A DNA stretch of 64,000 bases from the NCBI GenBank assembly GCA_052401645.1, contig CP198939.1:1550001-1614000 (forward strand), read 5' to 3'. The position numbers and the translations under genes are program-made. This document shows, in pieces, positions 45,457 through 57,262 of the stretch (within the stretch, counting starts at the first letter, position 1; each line of letters starts with the position of its first letter). This DNA is from Arsenophonus sp052401645. GTDB lineage: Bacteria > Pseudomonadota > Gammaproteobacteria > Enterobacterales > Enterobacteriaceae. A model generated the notes under the pieces. The model saw only the letters and a program-made list of their open reading frames with translations, was not told the origin of the DNA and did not search any database.

Positions 45457-48400
45457 CAAAATGATTATTTTCATTAAAATGAATAAATATCAAAATAATT
45501 TATCAATTTATAACTAAAGAAGTTTTAAAGTAAGTTAATGATTTTAAACAATCTCAACAAAGATTTTTATAGATAAATTTAAAAAAAATAAGAATAACTT
45601 AAATATTAAAATTATTAAAATTTAAAAATTTTTAATGAAATAGAGAAAAAAATAATTAAATTAATAAAAACTAATTATCGAAGAAATAAATAAAAAATCA
45701 TCGTAGTATGAAATTAATTAAAATATATTAATGTATTAAAATTTAATAAGCAATTTTTTTAAAATATGATATTAACTATAATTTTTATATAAATATAAAA
45801 AGTTAAAATTACTTTTAGTAATTATAAAATATGTTTTTTATTATTTTCATTAATAATATATTTATTAGAGAAAAACTATATTATAGTTTAATATTTTATA
45901 ATATAAAATACTTAAGTTGAATATTATAATATTTCTATATCGAAATTTTATAAACTAAAACTTTTATAATATAATATTTATTATCTTATAATTAACTATA
46001 TAATTAATCTTAAATTATAAAATAATATATTTCTATATATAAATATATTATTTATATTTTTATTTTTTAAATATTGTTAATAATATTTGGTTATTATATT
46101 GTTTAAATCAAAAATAATATTTTATGTTTTATATAAAATATATAAGAATTTAATGAATAATTATTATTATCTATATAATATTATGATTAATTAAAGTAAG
46201 TTAATAAAATTCTTAATTTAGATTAATAATTACTATATTTTTTAAAGACTTATAACTAAAGATTACTAGGTATTATTTAATTTATTAATCATAATTAAAT
46301 TATGATTAATAAAAAAATAAAAAATATTCTATACAGAATATTTTTATATAGATCAGTAAATAATATAGTGATAAATATATTTTATTATAAAGTTAAACCT
46401 CATTTATCAAACTATTGATATTAATTATACTCTTAGATTATATATTTAAAATATATTCTTTATTGAAATATTATTAAAATAAAATATTAACTTATAATCT
46501 ATATTATCTAAATTAATAAGAAAAATTGAATAAATTTTATTACTAATTTTGAATTTTCTAATTTCAATAGTTTTATCGAACTTATAATAAATTAATCATT
46601 ATATCTCTTGATATGAAACTTATAATATCTTTCTTATTAATTAAAAATTTTTATTTTTAAATTAACTATATAATACATGGATTTAATTATTTTTGATAAT
46701 TAAAATTATTAGTTATTAAATTATTAATTAACTAATAATAATGTACTATACTAATTTCTTAAGTATTTCATATCTAGATGAATTTAAATAATAATAATAT
46801 ACTTTTGCTATTAAATTATTTATAAACTACTTTATTCTAAAGAGTTTATATCATAAATATTAAATAGTAAAAATAACTATAATATTTATTATAATTTTAA
46901 TATCATAACTTATTCATATTTATAATACGTAGCATTTTTACTAAAAATTACATTATTAATTATTTAAAAAATATTAAATTAATATAATTTCAAAATAAAA
47001 TAGTTTTCTATCTATTTTATTTTGAATAATTTTAATTTAATTAAGAATAAATTTCTTTTTATTAAATCAAGATTTCAAAATATTATTAATAAAAAATTAT
47101 ACAACTTTATAATCTTTAAGAGGGATGATTATTAAATTTACACTTAAATATAAAATAATGTTATCATTTATTAAATATATAATATCTTAAAAATTATTAT
47201 TATTTTAAATAATACTTTAATTAATATGAATAGTACTATAATACAATATTAATTAATAATTTATAGATAAGAGTGTAAGTACTTAATATCGTGTTAAGTT
47301 AACTTTATTATGTTAAAATCTTTTGTTTACGTTTAAAATAATAAACAAAGAAAAAATAATTTAATTAATATACTAATAAATTATATTTTCATGAATAGTT
47401 ATTCATATATATTCTTTTAATTAAAAGAAATAAAAAGATCTTATAAAAATTAAAATATTTTACTAATAATAAAAATTATTCTTATTTAATACTATTATTT
47501 ATTTAAATTATCATTTCAATTTAAAATTAAATAAATTACAATTAAATATTTTATACGAAATACTTTAAAAATTATTTAATAAAACTATTATGAATTATAA
47601 GATAATAACAAAAAATAAATTGTTTTATACTAAAATAATTTATTAATTAAATTAATAATGATATATTAATTAATAACAATTGATTAACATCTTATTATTT
47701 AGATTGATATTTAATATAATCATAACAATAATCAATATTATTTATTTTTTTACTGATATTTTTATCAAACTAATAAAAATAAAACAAGATATAAGAAATC
47801 TTATTTATCAACTGTATTAATTTAACAAAATTATTTCTCTATAAAATAGAGATTTAGAAAAATAATTTAATATTTTAATATATATTATATCATATTAATA
47901 ATATTTAATTATGCATATTCATTGTTTAAGAGATTAAATTTGATATATTAATATCAATTAATATTGAAGTACTTTCATTAATACTAAATTACTTACCGAC
48001 ATATTAATTTCTAATAAATTTTAAAATAATGTTTTTATATTAAAATATTTAATAAATAACTATAATTTCTTTGCTCAAACTTTATCTTTATAAAGATAAT
48101 ATATTTTATTTATTCCAATTGATATCAGTATAAGTAAGTAATACAATCTTCTAACTAACTATTTGTTAATAATTTATAAAACTTATTTTTTTTAAAATAT
48201 AGAATTTCTTTGCTTTTCTTTATTGATTAATTTTCTTTTATTAATTAGCTAATTACATATTATTATATTACAATATTTATAAATCTATTTTGAATAAAAG
48301 ATATTTTAAATCTTGTAAAATACAATAAATCAAATGATTTCTATAAGCCAATTATAAATAATTTAAAATACTATAAACATAGTTTTTTATAATAAAAAGC

Positions 48401-48589
48401 AAACTTAATAAATTCTTAATTATAAGATATTTCTAAACTATATTTCAGAACCCTAATTAAATATTATTTCATTATAGATAAAAAACTTTTGAGCGATATA
48501 TGTTTTAATTAGAGAATAATTAAATTATAAATAAAAAAATTCTCTAAAATAATTCTTATTAGTAATTAATTTATTTGAAATAAATTATA

Positions 48590-49300
48590 TTAACGGCGAT
48601 TATTAACAATACGTAACATAATTAAAAATAAGTTAATAAAATCTAAATAAAGATTTAATGCACCAAAAATAGCATGTTTACGTATACTTTCTTGATCACG
48701 ACTATCAATCTGACTACCCATTTCTTTTAGTTTCTGAGTATCATAAGCTGTTAAACCTGAAAATATTAATACACCTAAATATGTAATAATCATCGTTAAA
48801 CCAAAACTCTTTTGCCAAATATTTATTAATGAAGCAACAATCAATCCTATTAATAGCATAAACAAAAAACTACCTATGCTATTTAAACTATGTTTTGTTG
48901 TATAACCATAAAAACTAAGTGCACCGAACATAGCAGCAGTAGTAAAGAATGTGCTTACAATAGAAGCGCCTGTATAAGAAATTAATAATAAAGAAATAGT
49001 TAACCCTGTTAATAATGAGTATAGCATAAACATTGCTGTCGCTATTGTTCCGCTCAATTTTTGCAGCATAAACGATAATACTGTTACTAATGCGAATTCA
49101 GATATAGTAAGCCCAATTAATATTCCACCATGTGTTTCTAGATAATTAATAATATTACGATCATTAATTGCATACCAAGCAACAAACGCAGTTAACAACA
49201 ATCCTACAGTCATCCAACCATATACTTGCGCCATATAAATTTGAATACTTTCTCCAGCACGCTGAACGATTGAATTATTTTGATGTTCAAATCGATCCAT
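48590..49300 (-). CDS. ybhL: BAX inhibitor-1 family membrane protein YbhL
   Basis: A seven-helix inner-membrane protein of the BI-1/TMBIM family (236 aa, E. coli YbhL 234). The N-terminus MDRFEHQNNSIVQRAGESIQIYMAQVYGWMTVGLLLTAFVAWYA and the C-terminus LTAYDTQKLKEMGSQID..HAIFGALNLYLDFINLFLIMLRI match YbhL almost position by position. Relatives act as Ca2+ or pH-gated channels; the role in enteric bacteria is unknown. Weak GGTAAT precedes the ATG. In E. coli it lies after moaABCDE on the same strand as bioBFCD-uvrB, and orientation here agrees. Confidence 0.93.
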   Translation of the reverse strand: MDRFEHQNNSIVQRAGESIQIYMAQVYGWMTVGLLLTAFVAWYAINDRNIINYLETHGGILIGLTISEFALVTVLSFMLQKLSGTIATAMFMLYSLLTGLTISLLLISYTGASIVSTFFTTAAMFGALSFYGYTTKHSLNSIGSFLFMLLIGLIVASLINIWQKSFGLTMIITYLGVLIFSGLTAYDTQKLKEMGSQIDSRDQESIRKHAIFGALNLYLDFINLFLIMLRIVNNRR

Positions 49301-52300
49301 GATAATTACCTTTAATAAATTATGTTAAAAAATAAAGTTATAAAATAACTTACTTAGTAAAACTAAAGTTTACCACAATTTCATTCTAAAACAATTATTT
49401 GATGCAAATAAATAAAAAATATTTTTTATTTTTATTTAAAATAAACTAGATTCAAATAAATTTAATCATTAATAATTAACTAAAAATTTTACCAGTTATT
49501 TTTTTTATTTCAATATTAATTTAAAACTAATAATTAACAATATAACTTAATTTAAATTATTTTTATAGTTTATTTAAACTTAAAAAATTTTATCTTAATA
49601 GATATATTAATACAAAAAAATAAAATAAAATTCAGAAATTTTTATCTAAATATGTGTTTTAAATATGATTTTGGATTAAAATCTATAGGATGATTCTCCA
49701 TATCATAAAAAATTTTTTTTATAAAATTCAGATATATATAAAAATGATCATAAGATATAATTAAATAAAATTTAATCATGATAGTTAGTATTACTATAAA
49801 TTTAAAAAGATTAAAATATTAGAAAAAAAATTATACTTACAATTAATTATTATTCTTAATAAGTATAAATAATTCTTTTTATTTGTTTAAATATTGTAAT
49901 TAAAATTTATTATTTATATCAAAAGTTTTAATTAATTTAATAAATTATAATTACATGATATTGTTATATTTTTTAATTTATAAAATAAGTAATTTACTAT
50001 AATCGATATTTTTATTAACATAAGATTTGATCTCTTATTTCATTTAAATTTAAAATTAAACGTTCTGAATAATATAATAAATTTATTAAATCAAGATTAT
50101 TAATAGTAAAATGAATACAAATTCAAACATTTATTTAAAAAAACATTTTATTTTGATAAATTAATGAACATTTATAATTATTATAATTTTCTTTATCTAC
50201 TTATTTTGTTTGATAATAATTATTATTTTTAATAAAATTAATGTTAATAGTCATTATTATTAAAATTAATCATTTTTAGAAAACTAAATAAAACTTTTTT
50301 TTTTAAAATAAATCTTTTTTTATTAATAAAAACTTTTTAGATATTTCATAAAAACATTATAAAAGAAGTATATCAAGAAATTATATATATCTATTATGTA
50401 TTAATTTTATATTGTTTATTTTATAAATAAAAATATTAATAAATTTTATTATAAAATATATTTATAAATACTTATGTAAAATGAATATTTTTTACTTTAT
50501 ATTTTATTGTTGGTAATATCAGATAACATTGATAACTTATTTTTAAATATTAAATTTAAAAACTTAAGTAAAATAGTAAAATTTATTAATATCAAATATT
50601 ATAGTTTCATTATATAATTATTAGTATAAATCTTTTTATTAAATGTTTAGAAATGATTAAACACTTAAAAATGATTGATTTTAATTCAATAAATTAATTA
50701 TTTATCTAAAAATATAATATATAGTAAATAACTAAGCTAATATTTTAATCTTATTAAGATTTATTTAATTAGATATTTAATGATAGACTATTCTAAATTA
50801 TAATATAAAGAACCTAATGAAACATATATATAATTTGAATATTGTTAATAATTTTATAAATTATCATATTGATTTATCTTTTATTATAGTTTTAATGAAA
50901 TTTTATTTCGTTATTAAATAAGAAATTTTATAATAATTATTAAAAAACAAGTAACATGGAATATCTACTAATCGAATTTATTATTATGAAAATAACTTGC
51001 TTAAATATGTATACTAATTATTTAAATTAGATTAATTATTAAAAATGTTTATTAATCGACTTTTTTAAAACTTACTTCATATGTTTATAAAATACAATAG
51101 ATTTAATCTATATAATTTGTCTATTTATATTGTTATTTTTATTAATTATTTTATTATTAAGTTTATAATATTAAATATCATAAACTTAATTTTAAATTTA
51201 CTGAATATAAAAATTCACCTTATTTCATTATTGAAAAATAAGTTTATTTATCAGAAATTGATTAAATCTTTCAGTAAAACTAATTATTATGTTAATAATT
51301 AATCTCTAATTAAAAAATTATTAATTAAAAAATTAATGATCTATTATTGCTATGTAAATAATATATCATAAACAATAGATATTTATTAATAATTCTAATT
51401 GTGAATTATTAATTAATCTAAATAAACCTTTATTTAGGTTAATACTATTTATTTGTGATAAATAATTTAATATTAAAATATTAAAAATTTTTTTTTAAAT
51501 TATCAATTTTAATATTTTTTAAAAAAACTTAGTAAAATCAAATAATAATATATAACTAGTAGGAAAAAATAAAATTATTAAAAAAGTAGATTATCGAAAA
51601 TATACTTCATTTTTATAAAAAATAAATATATCAAATCTATAAAATCAAATAGTAATCAAAACAAAACAATATTATAAGACATATATATCTTATACTTCTA
51701 AAAACTAAAAATTTTTGTTCATTTTATTAAAATCATTGCATAAAAATTAAAAAATTTGAATTTTTATACTATTCATTTTAAATAATGTTAATAATTAGAT
51801 TCTTAATTAAGAAAAATCCTTTATTATATAAAATTATAAATATTTTTTTTATTATAAAATAGTTGTTTTAGTTTTATATTAAAAATCTTATATAATTTCT
51901 TATAGTTAAATATTAAAATATAAAAACTACATCATATTTAATTATATACTAATAAATTTATTAAAAGATAAAATAATTTCAAATGTTGCTTTTCTATCTG
52001 TATACAATAATATTAATTCTATACTATATAAAACTTATTAAGTATAATATTATTAAATTATGATTTTACTCATTAATATATAAACTAATATATAATTCTA
52101 TGCTTTATATTATTAACTGTCTTATAGGATATTTTATTTCTTTAACTACAATTAAATGATATATATAGATTTTACAAGTTTTAAGAATAACTCAATGTTT
52201 TTTCATTTTCTTAGTAAAAATAAATACTACTCAATTAATCATATTTTATTTTACTTTAGATATTGATTATTGACATTAAATTTATAAAAATCTTTAATTT

Positions 52301-52512
52301 TTATCACTAACTTTCAATATAAATAACCTTACTAATAATAGCTTATTAATACTAATTATCTATTATATTCATTTGTTTTAAATCATTAAAGTATTTTTCT
52401 AAAATAGAATTAATAACTTCTTGTAATTAAGTAGCCATAAAAAAACTTCTATTATTATAATTAATAATAATTTTTATTTTAAATTTTTGATTATTTTTTA
52501 ACTTTATTTTAT

Positions 52513-52550
52513 TTTTACTGATACTTTTAAATTTTAAAGTATCAGTAAAA
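52513..52550. repeat. Perfect 15-bp inverted repeat
   Basis: TTTTACTGATACTTT (52513-52527), an eight-base AT loop, then the exact complement (52536-52550). No U-run follows the stem on either strand, so it is not a standard terminator. Confidence 0.7.
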
Positions 52551-52867
52551 GATTTATCCATTTTTTAAAAAAAAGTTAATTCATATATTAATTTAATTTT
52601 CATATATTAAAAATTAAATTACTTTTATTATCAATGATATTTAGAAATATTTTTTCAAAATTTAAAGTTTTCTATATTTTTAATATCTTAAAATTAAAAG
52701 TATTTATATGTGTTTTTAAATATTTATTTTTTCTATTTTTAAGAAAAATATTAAGTATTATTATTATATATATATTTAGTGATATATATATAAAATTAAA
52801 AATTAATTAGTTATATAAACTAAGAATTTAATTTATGAGTTATTCATTATAAGATTTTATCTATAAC

Positions 52868-52905
52868 AACATCTTACTTTAAGATGTTATCTTTATTTAT
52901 TATAT
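52868..52905 (+). terminator. Terminator-like hairpin in the uvrB-ybhL desert
   Basis: AACATCTTA, loop CTT, TAAGATGTT followed by ATCTTTATTTATT. Nine pairs, two of them G-C, with a T-rich tail on the plus strand. It would fit the end of a lost plus-strand gene such as yvcK, but no such gene is readable. Confidence 0.35.
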
Positions 52906-53358
52906 ATTAAATAGAAAAATTAGATTTTTATAAATTATAAATAATTTATATATAAATATATTTATATTGTTTTATTTTATAGTTAATTAATCAAATTTTA
53001 TAAATAAATTTAATTATTAATAAGGAATTTTATTTTATTAAAGAGGACATGTATCATAAAAAACTTATGTAAAAATATTATAAATAATTATTTTATAGGT
53101 AAAGATAAAAATCTTTATATATCTTCAGCATATTTAAATATGATTTTTAATCAAAAAAAATTTTCATCATCATATCTTGATTAACTAAATAATAGTTAAT
53201 AATTGAGTTTTATATATTTAACTAAATAATAAATATGCTATATAACATATATTAAATATTATTTTTATTAATTCAAATAGATAAATTTATACCTTATTTT
53301 ATTTGATAAATTAAGTAATTTAAAATAAATTTGATAAAATCATTATTTTTTAAAAAAA

Positions 53359-55365
53359 TTAAAAAAATTGTTTACGTAATAATTTTATATTATCACGTAA
53401 ATCAGCAGCTTGTTCAAATTCTAAATCTTTAACATAACGATACATTTCTACTTCTAACTCCTGAATTTTAATCTCTAATTCTTTTGTCGAAAGTTTCTGG
53501 TAATTTTTTATAATTTGTGATATTTTTATTTTTTTATTTTTATTTCTTTTTGTTGATATAAATGATCCAACATCTAAAATATCTTTAATTTTTTTATTTA
53601 TACTTTTAGGTATAATACTATATTGTTTATTAAATGCAATTTGTTTTTCCCGACGACGTTTAGTTTCTTTAATCGCTTTAGCCATCGAACCTGTAATTTT
53701 ATCTCCATATAAAATAGCCTTACCATTAAGATTACGTGCTGCTCGTCCAATCGTCTGTATTAATGAATACTCTGAACGCAAAAATCCTTCTTTATCTGCA
53801 TCTAAAATAGCAACTAACGATACCTCTGGTATGTCCAACCCTTCACGTAATAAATTAATTCCTATTAAAACATCAAATAACCCTAAACGCAAATCACGAA
53901 TAATTTCAACTCGTTCAACTGTATCAACATCTGAATGTAAATAACGAACCTTAATATCATGTTCTTGAAAATAATAAGTTAAATCTTCTGCCATTCTTTT
54001 CGTTAAAGTTATTACTAACACTCGTTGATTTATAACCGTACGTAAATTTACCTCAGATAATAAATCATCAATTTGAGTAGTAGCTGGACGAACTTCAATT
54101 TCAGGATCAAGCAAACCAGTTGGTCTAACAACTTGTTCAATAATTTTATTAATTGATTTTTTTAATTCATACTTACCTGGCGTAGCAGAAATATAAATTG
54201 TTTGCGGAGAAAGTGCTTCAAATTCATCAAAATTTAAAGGACGATTATCCAATGCAGAAGGTAGTCGAAAACCATATTCTATTAATGTCTCCTTGCGTGC
54301 TCTATCACCACGATACATACTACTAATCTGTGGAATAGTAACATGAGATTCATCAATAACTAATAAGCTATCTGATGGCAAATAATTCAATAAAGTTGGT
54401 GGAGGCTCACCACTTGAGCGACCAGAAAAATAGCGTGAATAATTTTCAATACCAGAACAATATCCAAGTTCATTCATCATTTCTAAATCAAACTGAGTGC
54501 GTTCTTTCAATCTCTGTTCTTCAATTAATTTATTATTTTTTAATAAAAATTTACGTTTTTCTTCTAATTCGATTTTAATTTCTTCTATGGCTTTAATTAT
54601 ACATTCACGTGGAGCTACATAGTGAGTTTTAGGATAAATCGTAAATCTTGATATATTATGTTGTATCTGTCCAGTTGATGGATCAAAAAGTAAAAGGTGC
54701 TCTACTTCTTGATCAAATAATTCAATTCGTAATGCATTTTTATGTGATTCTGCTGGAAAAATATCAATCACTTCCCCTCTAACTCTAAATGTACCTCGTT
54801 GAAATATTTGATCATTTCGGAGATATTTCAAATCTGCTAGACGATGTAAAATAGTACGTTGGTCAATAATCATACCCTTAGTTAAATGAAGTATCATTTT
54901 TAAATAACTATCAGGATCACCTAATCCATAAATTACTGATACAGAAGCAACAATAATAACATCTCGTCTTTCAATAAGTGCTTTGGTAGCAGATAAACGC
55001 ATTTGTTCGATATGTTCATTAATAGAAGCGTCTTTTTCAATAAAAGTATCTGAACTTAGCAAATATGCTTCTGGTTGATAATAATCATAATAAGAAACAA
55101 AATATTCAACAGCATTTTTGGGGAAAAAAGCCTTCATTTCACTATATAATTGTGCTGCTAATGTTTTATTATGAGCCAGTATTATTACTGGTCGGTTAAT
55201 TTGTTCAATAACATTAGCAATAGTAAACGTTTTACCAGATCCAGTAACACCAAGAAGCGTTTGATGAGTTAATCCATCATTAATACCTTTGATTAATTTT
55301 TTTATTGCTATAGGCTGATCACCAGCAGGCTGAAATTCAGCATGTAATTTAAAAACTCTATTCAT
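53359..55365 (-). CDS. uvrB: UvrABC system protein B (excinuclease damage-recognition helicase)
   Basis: UvrB verifies DNA damage after UvrA loading and recruits UvrC in nucleotide excision repair. It has 668 aa (E. coli 673) with Walker A GVTGSGKT (39-46), the beta-hairpin region YYDYYQPEAYLLSSDTFIEKD (about 92-112), the DEAD-like VIDESH (about 337), the helicase motifs ISATPG and QTIGRAARN, and the C-terminal UVR motif KDLEFEQAADLRDNIKLLRKQFF that binds UvrC. The start MNRVFKLHAEFQPAGDQ matches the family. No LexA box is visible in the upstream gap, although uvrB is SOS-controlled in E. coli. It follows bioD on the same strand, as in E. coli. Confidence 0.98.
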   Translation of the reverse strand: MNRVFKLHAEFQPAGDQPIAIKKLIKGINDGLTHQTLLGVTGSGKTFTIANVIEQINRPVIILAHNKTLAAQLYSEMKAFFPKNAVEYFVSYYDYYQPEAYLLSSDTFIEKDASINEHIEQMRLSATKALIERRDVIIVASVSVIYGLGDPDSYLKMILHLTKGMIIDQRTILHRLADLKYLRNDQIFQRGTFRVRGEVIDIFPAESHKNALRIELFDQEVEHLLLFDPSTGQIQHNISRFTIYPKTHYVAPRECIIKAIEEIKIELEEKRKFLLKNNKLIEEQRLKERTQFDLEMMNELGYCSGIENYSRYFSGRSSGEPPPTLLNYLPSDSLLVIDESHVTIPQISSMYRGDRARKETLIEYGFRLPSALDNRPLNFDEFEALSPQTIYISATPGKYELKKSINKIIEQVVRPTGLLDPEIEVRPATTQIDDLLSEVNLRTVINQRVLVITLTKRMAEDLTYYFQEHDIKVRYLHSDVDTVERVEIIRDLRLGLFDVLIGINLLREGLDIPEVSLVAILDADKEGFLRSEYSLIQTIGRAARNLNGKAILYGDKITGSMAKAIKETKRRREKQIAFNKQYSIIPKSINKKIKDILDVGSFISTKRNKNKKIKISQIIKNYQKLSTKELEIKIQELEVEMYRYVKDLEFEQAADLRDNIKLLRKQFF

Positions 55366-55836
55366 TTAACATTCTCTAATAAATATTTATATCATATCAA
55401 AAAAATATTTCTAATATAAACATGTCTAAAAAAAGATTTAAATTATAACTAATTATTACATGTATTTATTATTTCAATAAATAATCTTAAGCCCAAAATG
55501 GTTATTTATATTATAAAAGGCTTATTTTATATATAATATATTAATAATTTTATGAATTTCACTTTATTAATTTAAATATCAGCAATTATCCAAATAAACT
55601 TTATAATCTGAGTACAGATTAGTTATCATAACTTTTCTACATACAATACATAAAATTATCAATAAGAATATTGGATAACTCAATAAACTATTTTTTAATA
55701 AAAAAAAATTATAAAACTTTGATCTTGCTATTAAAAGAAAGAAAATTAAAATAATACTTTATTTTTTTGATTTTATTAATTTTATGATATAATTAAATAT
55801 ATATATAAAATGAATCTTTCTTAAATAAAAATATTT
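55366..55836. other. Spacer between bioD and uvrB
   Basis: 471 AT-rich bases containing the end of the bio transcript and the uvrB promoter. A loose stem AAGCC..GGCTT brackets 55490-55525. No LexA-type CTG-N10-CAG box seen. Confidence 0.45.
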
Positions 55837-56514
55837 TTATAAAATTTTACTTAAATTAATAAATTTACCAATTGAATTTAATTGCCAATCAGGCAAATAT
55901 GGAATAATTCCTAAACATGGTGCTGTTAACATATTCTGTAATGTTAACAAATAATTTATTTTATATTGATCTGGTAAAATAATTTCATTAGCTACCCAAC
56001 CTACAAATAATAAACCGTTTTTTTTAATTGCTTGTGCTGTTAATATTGCATGGTTAATACAACCTAATTTAATCCCAACTGCCAATATAACTGGCAATTT
56101 ATGTTGTACAACCCAATCAGCTAAAGTTTTCTCATTCGAAAATGGTGTATACCATCCACCAATACCTTCGATAATTATCCAGTTAGCAATTTTTTTTAAT
56201 TTATTTAATCCTATACTCATTATCTGCCAATCGATAATATTTCCTGTTATCTGGTTAGCAATATGAGGTGAAGTTCTTTGAGAAAAAGTAATAGGATTAA
56301 CATCATGATAATTTAATTTTAGACTGCTATTTTTCATCAATAATTCAGCATCTGAATTCCTTAAATCATACATTAATTTCTCACTTCCAGATGATATTGG
56401 TTTATAGCCTGCTGTTAAATAACCATGATTTGTTGCTGCTTGTAGCAACGCACAACTAACAACAGTTTTACCTATACCTGTATCAGTTCCTGTTAAAAAA
56501 AAACATTTATTCAC
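55837..56514 (-). CDS. bioD: Dethiobiotin synthetase, GTG start
   Basis: An ATP-dependent carboxylase that closes the ureido ring of 7,8-diaminopelargonate to give dethiobiotin. It has 225 aa (E. coli 225) from the GTG at 56514. P-loop TGTDTGIGKT (8-17) and K38 in the YKPISSGSEK block are intact, as are RNSDAELLM, TSPHIA, and KLGCINHAILTAQAI. The EGAGGW motif reads EGIGGW. An in-frame ATG seven codons upstream exists, but the GTG aligns with the E. coli start, has GGAA nine bases before it and overlaps the bioC stop by eight bases, typical coupling. Last gene of bioBFCD. Confidence 0.94.
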   Translation of the reverse strand: MNKCFFLTGTDTGIGKTVVSCALLQAATNHGYLTAGYKPISSGSEKLMYDLRNSDAELLMKNSSLKLNYHDVNPITFSQRTSPHIANQITGNIIDWQIMSIGLNKLKKIANWIIIEGIGGWYTPFSNEKTLADWVVQHKLPVILAVGIKLGCINHAILTAQAIKKNGLLFVGWVANEIILPDQYKINYLLTLQNMLTAPCLGIIPYLPDWQLNSIGKFINLSKIL

Positions 56515-57262
56515 GATATAACATTCCGTAAACAAGTTGATAAGTTAATGGGAATTTTTCATTAATATAAGGATAATGATTAATTAATTTATATAAGTGA
56601 TTTTTAGTCATTAAACCACGATATTGACGGCCATCTATTAAATGAGTAGCTCCAATACCTTTTAAAGATTGCATTAAAGAAGAAAATGAAGAGTAAGTTA
56701 AATGTGAAGATCGTTGTTCAAGAGTATATGTCCAATTGCTACAAATACACTTAATTTCTTCAAAAGTCATAAAAGAATTAATGTGACGATTATTATCAAC
56801 TTCTTTCCAAGACTGTTGTAGTTCTATTAATGAACCTTTAATTAAAGTAGAAAAAGCAACTATTCCACCTTTCTTTGTAATACGATAGAGCTCATTTAAT
56901 GTAGTATATAAATTGCTACACCACTGTATAGCAAGATGACTAAAACAAATATCTACACTTTCATTAGCTAATGGTAAAAATTCCATATCGGCTTGGATAT
57001 AACTATTAGCTGTTTGTTTTTGTTTTGCAATGATTAACATGGATGAAGATAAATCAAGTGCAATAACTTTTTTTCCTACTGACTGCCATTTCTCACTAAA
57101 ATAACCAGTACCACAACCAGCATCTAAAACTATATTACTTGGAATAGAATATAGAGAATCAAATAAATATTGACCACTTTGTTGTTGAAATAACGCATTA
57201 TTATCATAATTTTTAGCTGCTCGTCCAAAAGCATGAGCAATCGCTTGCTTATCTATCGACAT
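56507..57262 (-). CDS. bioC: Malonyl-[acyl-carrier protein] O-methyltransferase
   Basis: Methylates the free carboxyl of malonyl-ACP with SAM so that fatty-acid enzymes can build the pimeloyl chain of biotin. From the ATG at 57262 it has 251 aa, the E. coli length, and starts MSIDKQAIAHAFGRAAKNYD. SAM motif I is LDAGCGTG (46-53); further blocks are LDLSSSMLIIAKQ, CFSHLAIQWCSNL and SLKGIGATHLIDGR. A further upstream in-frame ATG (57280) would add six residues without homology or a better ribosome binding site. It overlaps bioF by 14 bases and bioD by 8. Its partner esterase BioH is not in the window. Confidence 0.94.
   Translation of the reverse strand: MSIDKQAIAHAFGRAAKNYDNNALFQQQSGQYLFDSLYSIPSNIVLDAGCGTGYFSEKWQSVGKKVIALDLSSSMLIIAKQKQTANSYIQADMEFLPLANESVDICFSHLAIQWCSNLYTTLNELYRITKKGGIVAFSTLIKGSLIELQQSWKEVDNNRHINSFMTFEEIKCICSNWTYTLEQRSSHLTYSSFSSLMQSLKGIGATHLIDGRQYRGLMTKNHLYKLINHYPYINEKFPLTYQLVYGMLYRE

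Larger units (their letters stand above)
40956..48589. other. 7.6-kb AT-rich desert
   Basis: No supportable gene. Two structures stand out: a terminator-like hairpin with a long T-run (42526-42575) and an 18-bp perfect hairpin (45418-45456). No tRNA arms or rRNA segments were recognised. Confidence 0.6.
49301..53358. other. 4-kb desert at the ancestral yvcK-moaABCDE position
   Basis: In E. coli, yvcK and moaABCDE stand between uvrB and ybhL; their summed length (about 3.6 kb plus spacers) is close to the 4,058 bases here. I could not read convincing traces of these proteins, so the assignment rests on gene order and length. The stretch contains a short protein-like piece at 49642-49701 and hairpins at 52513-52550 and 52868-52888. 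Confidence 0.4.

Noticed and set aside
50920..51010. Possible moaC trace on the minus strand (HKGD-like then D-I-P-C)
   Set aside because: The match needs an arbitrary codon deletion and lies about 500 bases from the position expected by gene order.
51081..51302. 73-codon plus-strand open frame
   Set aside because: Ile/Asn/Leu-rich noise in the uvrB-ybhL desert; no Shine-Dalgarno, no homology recognised.
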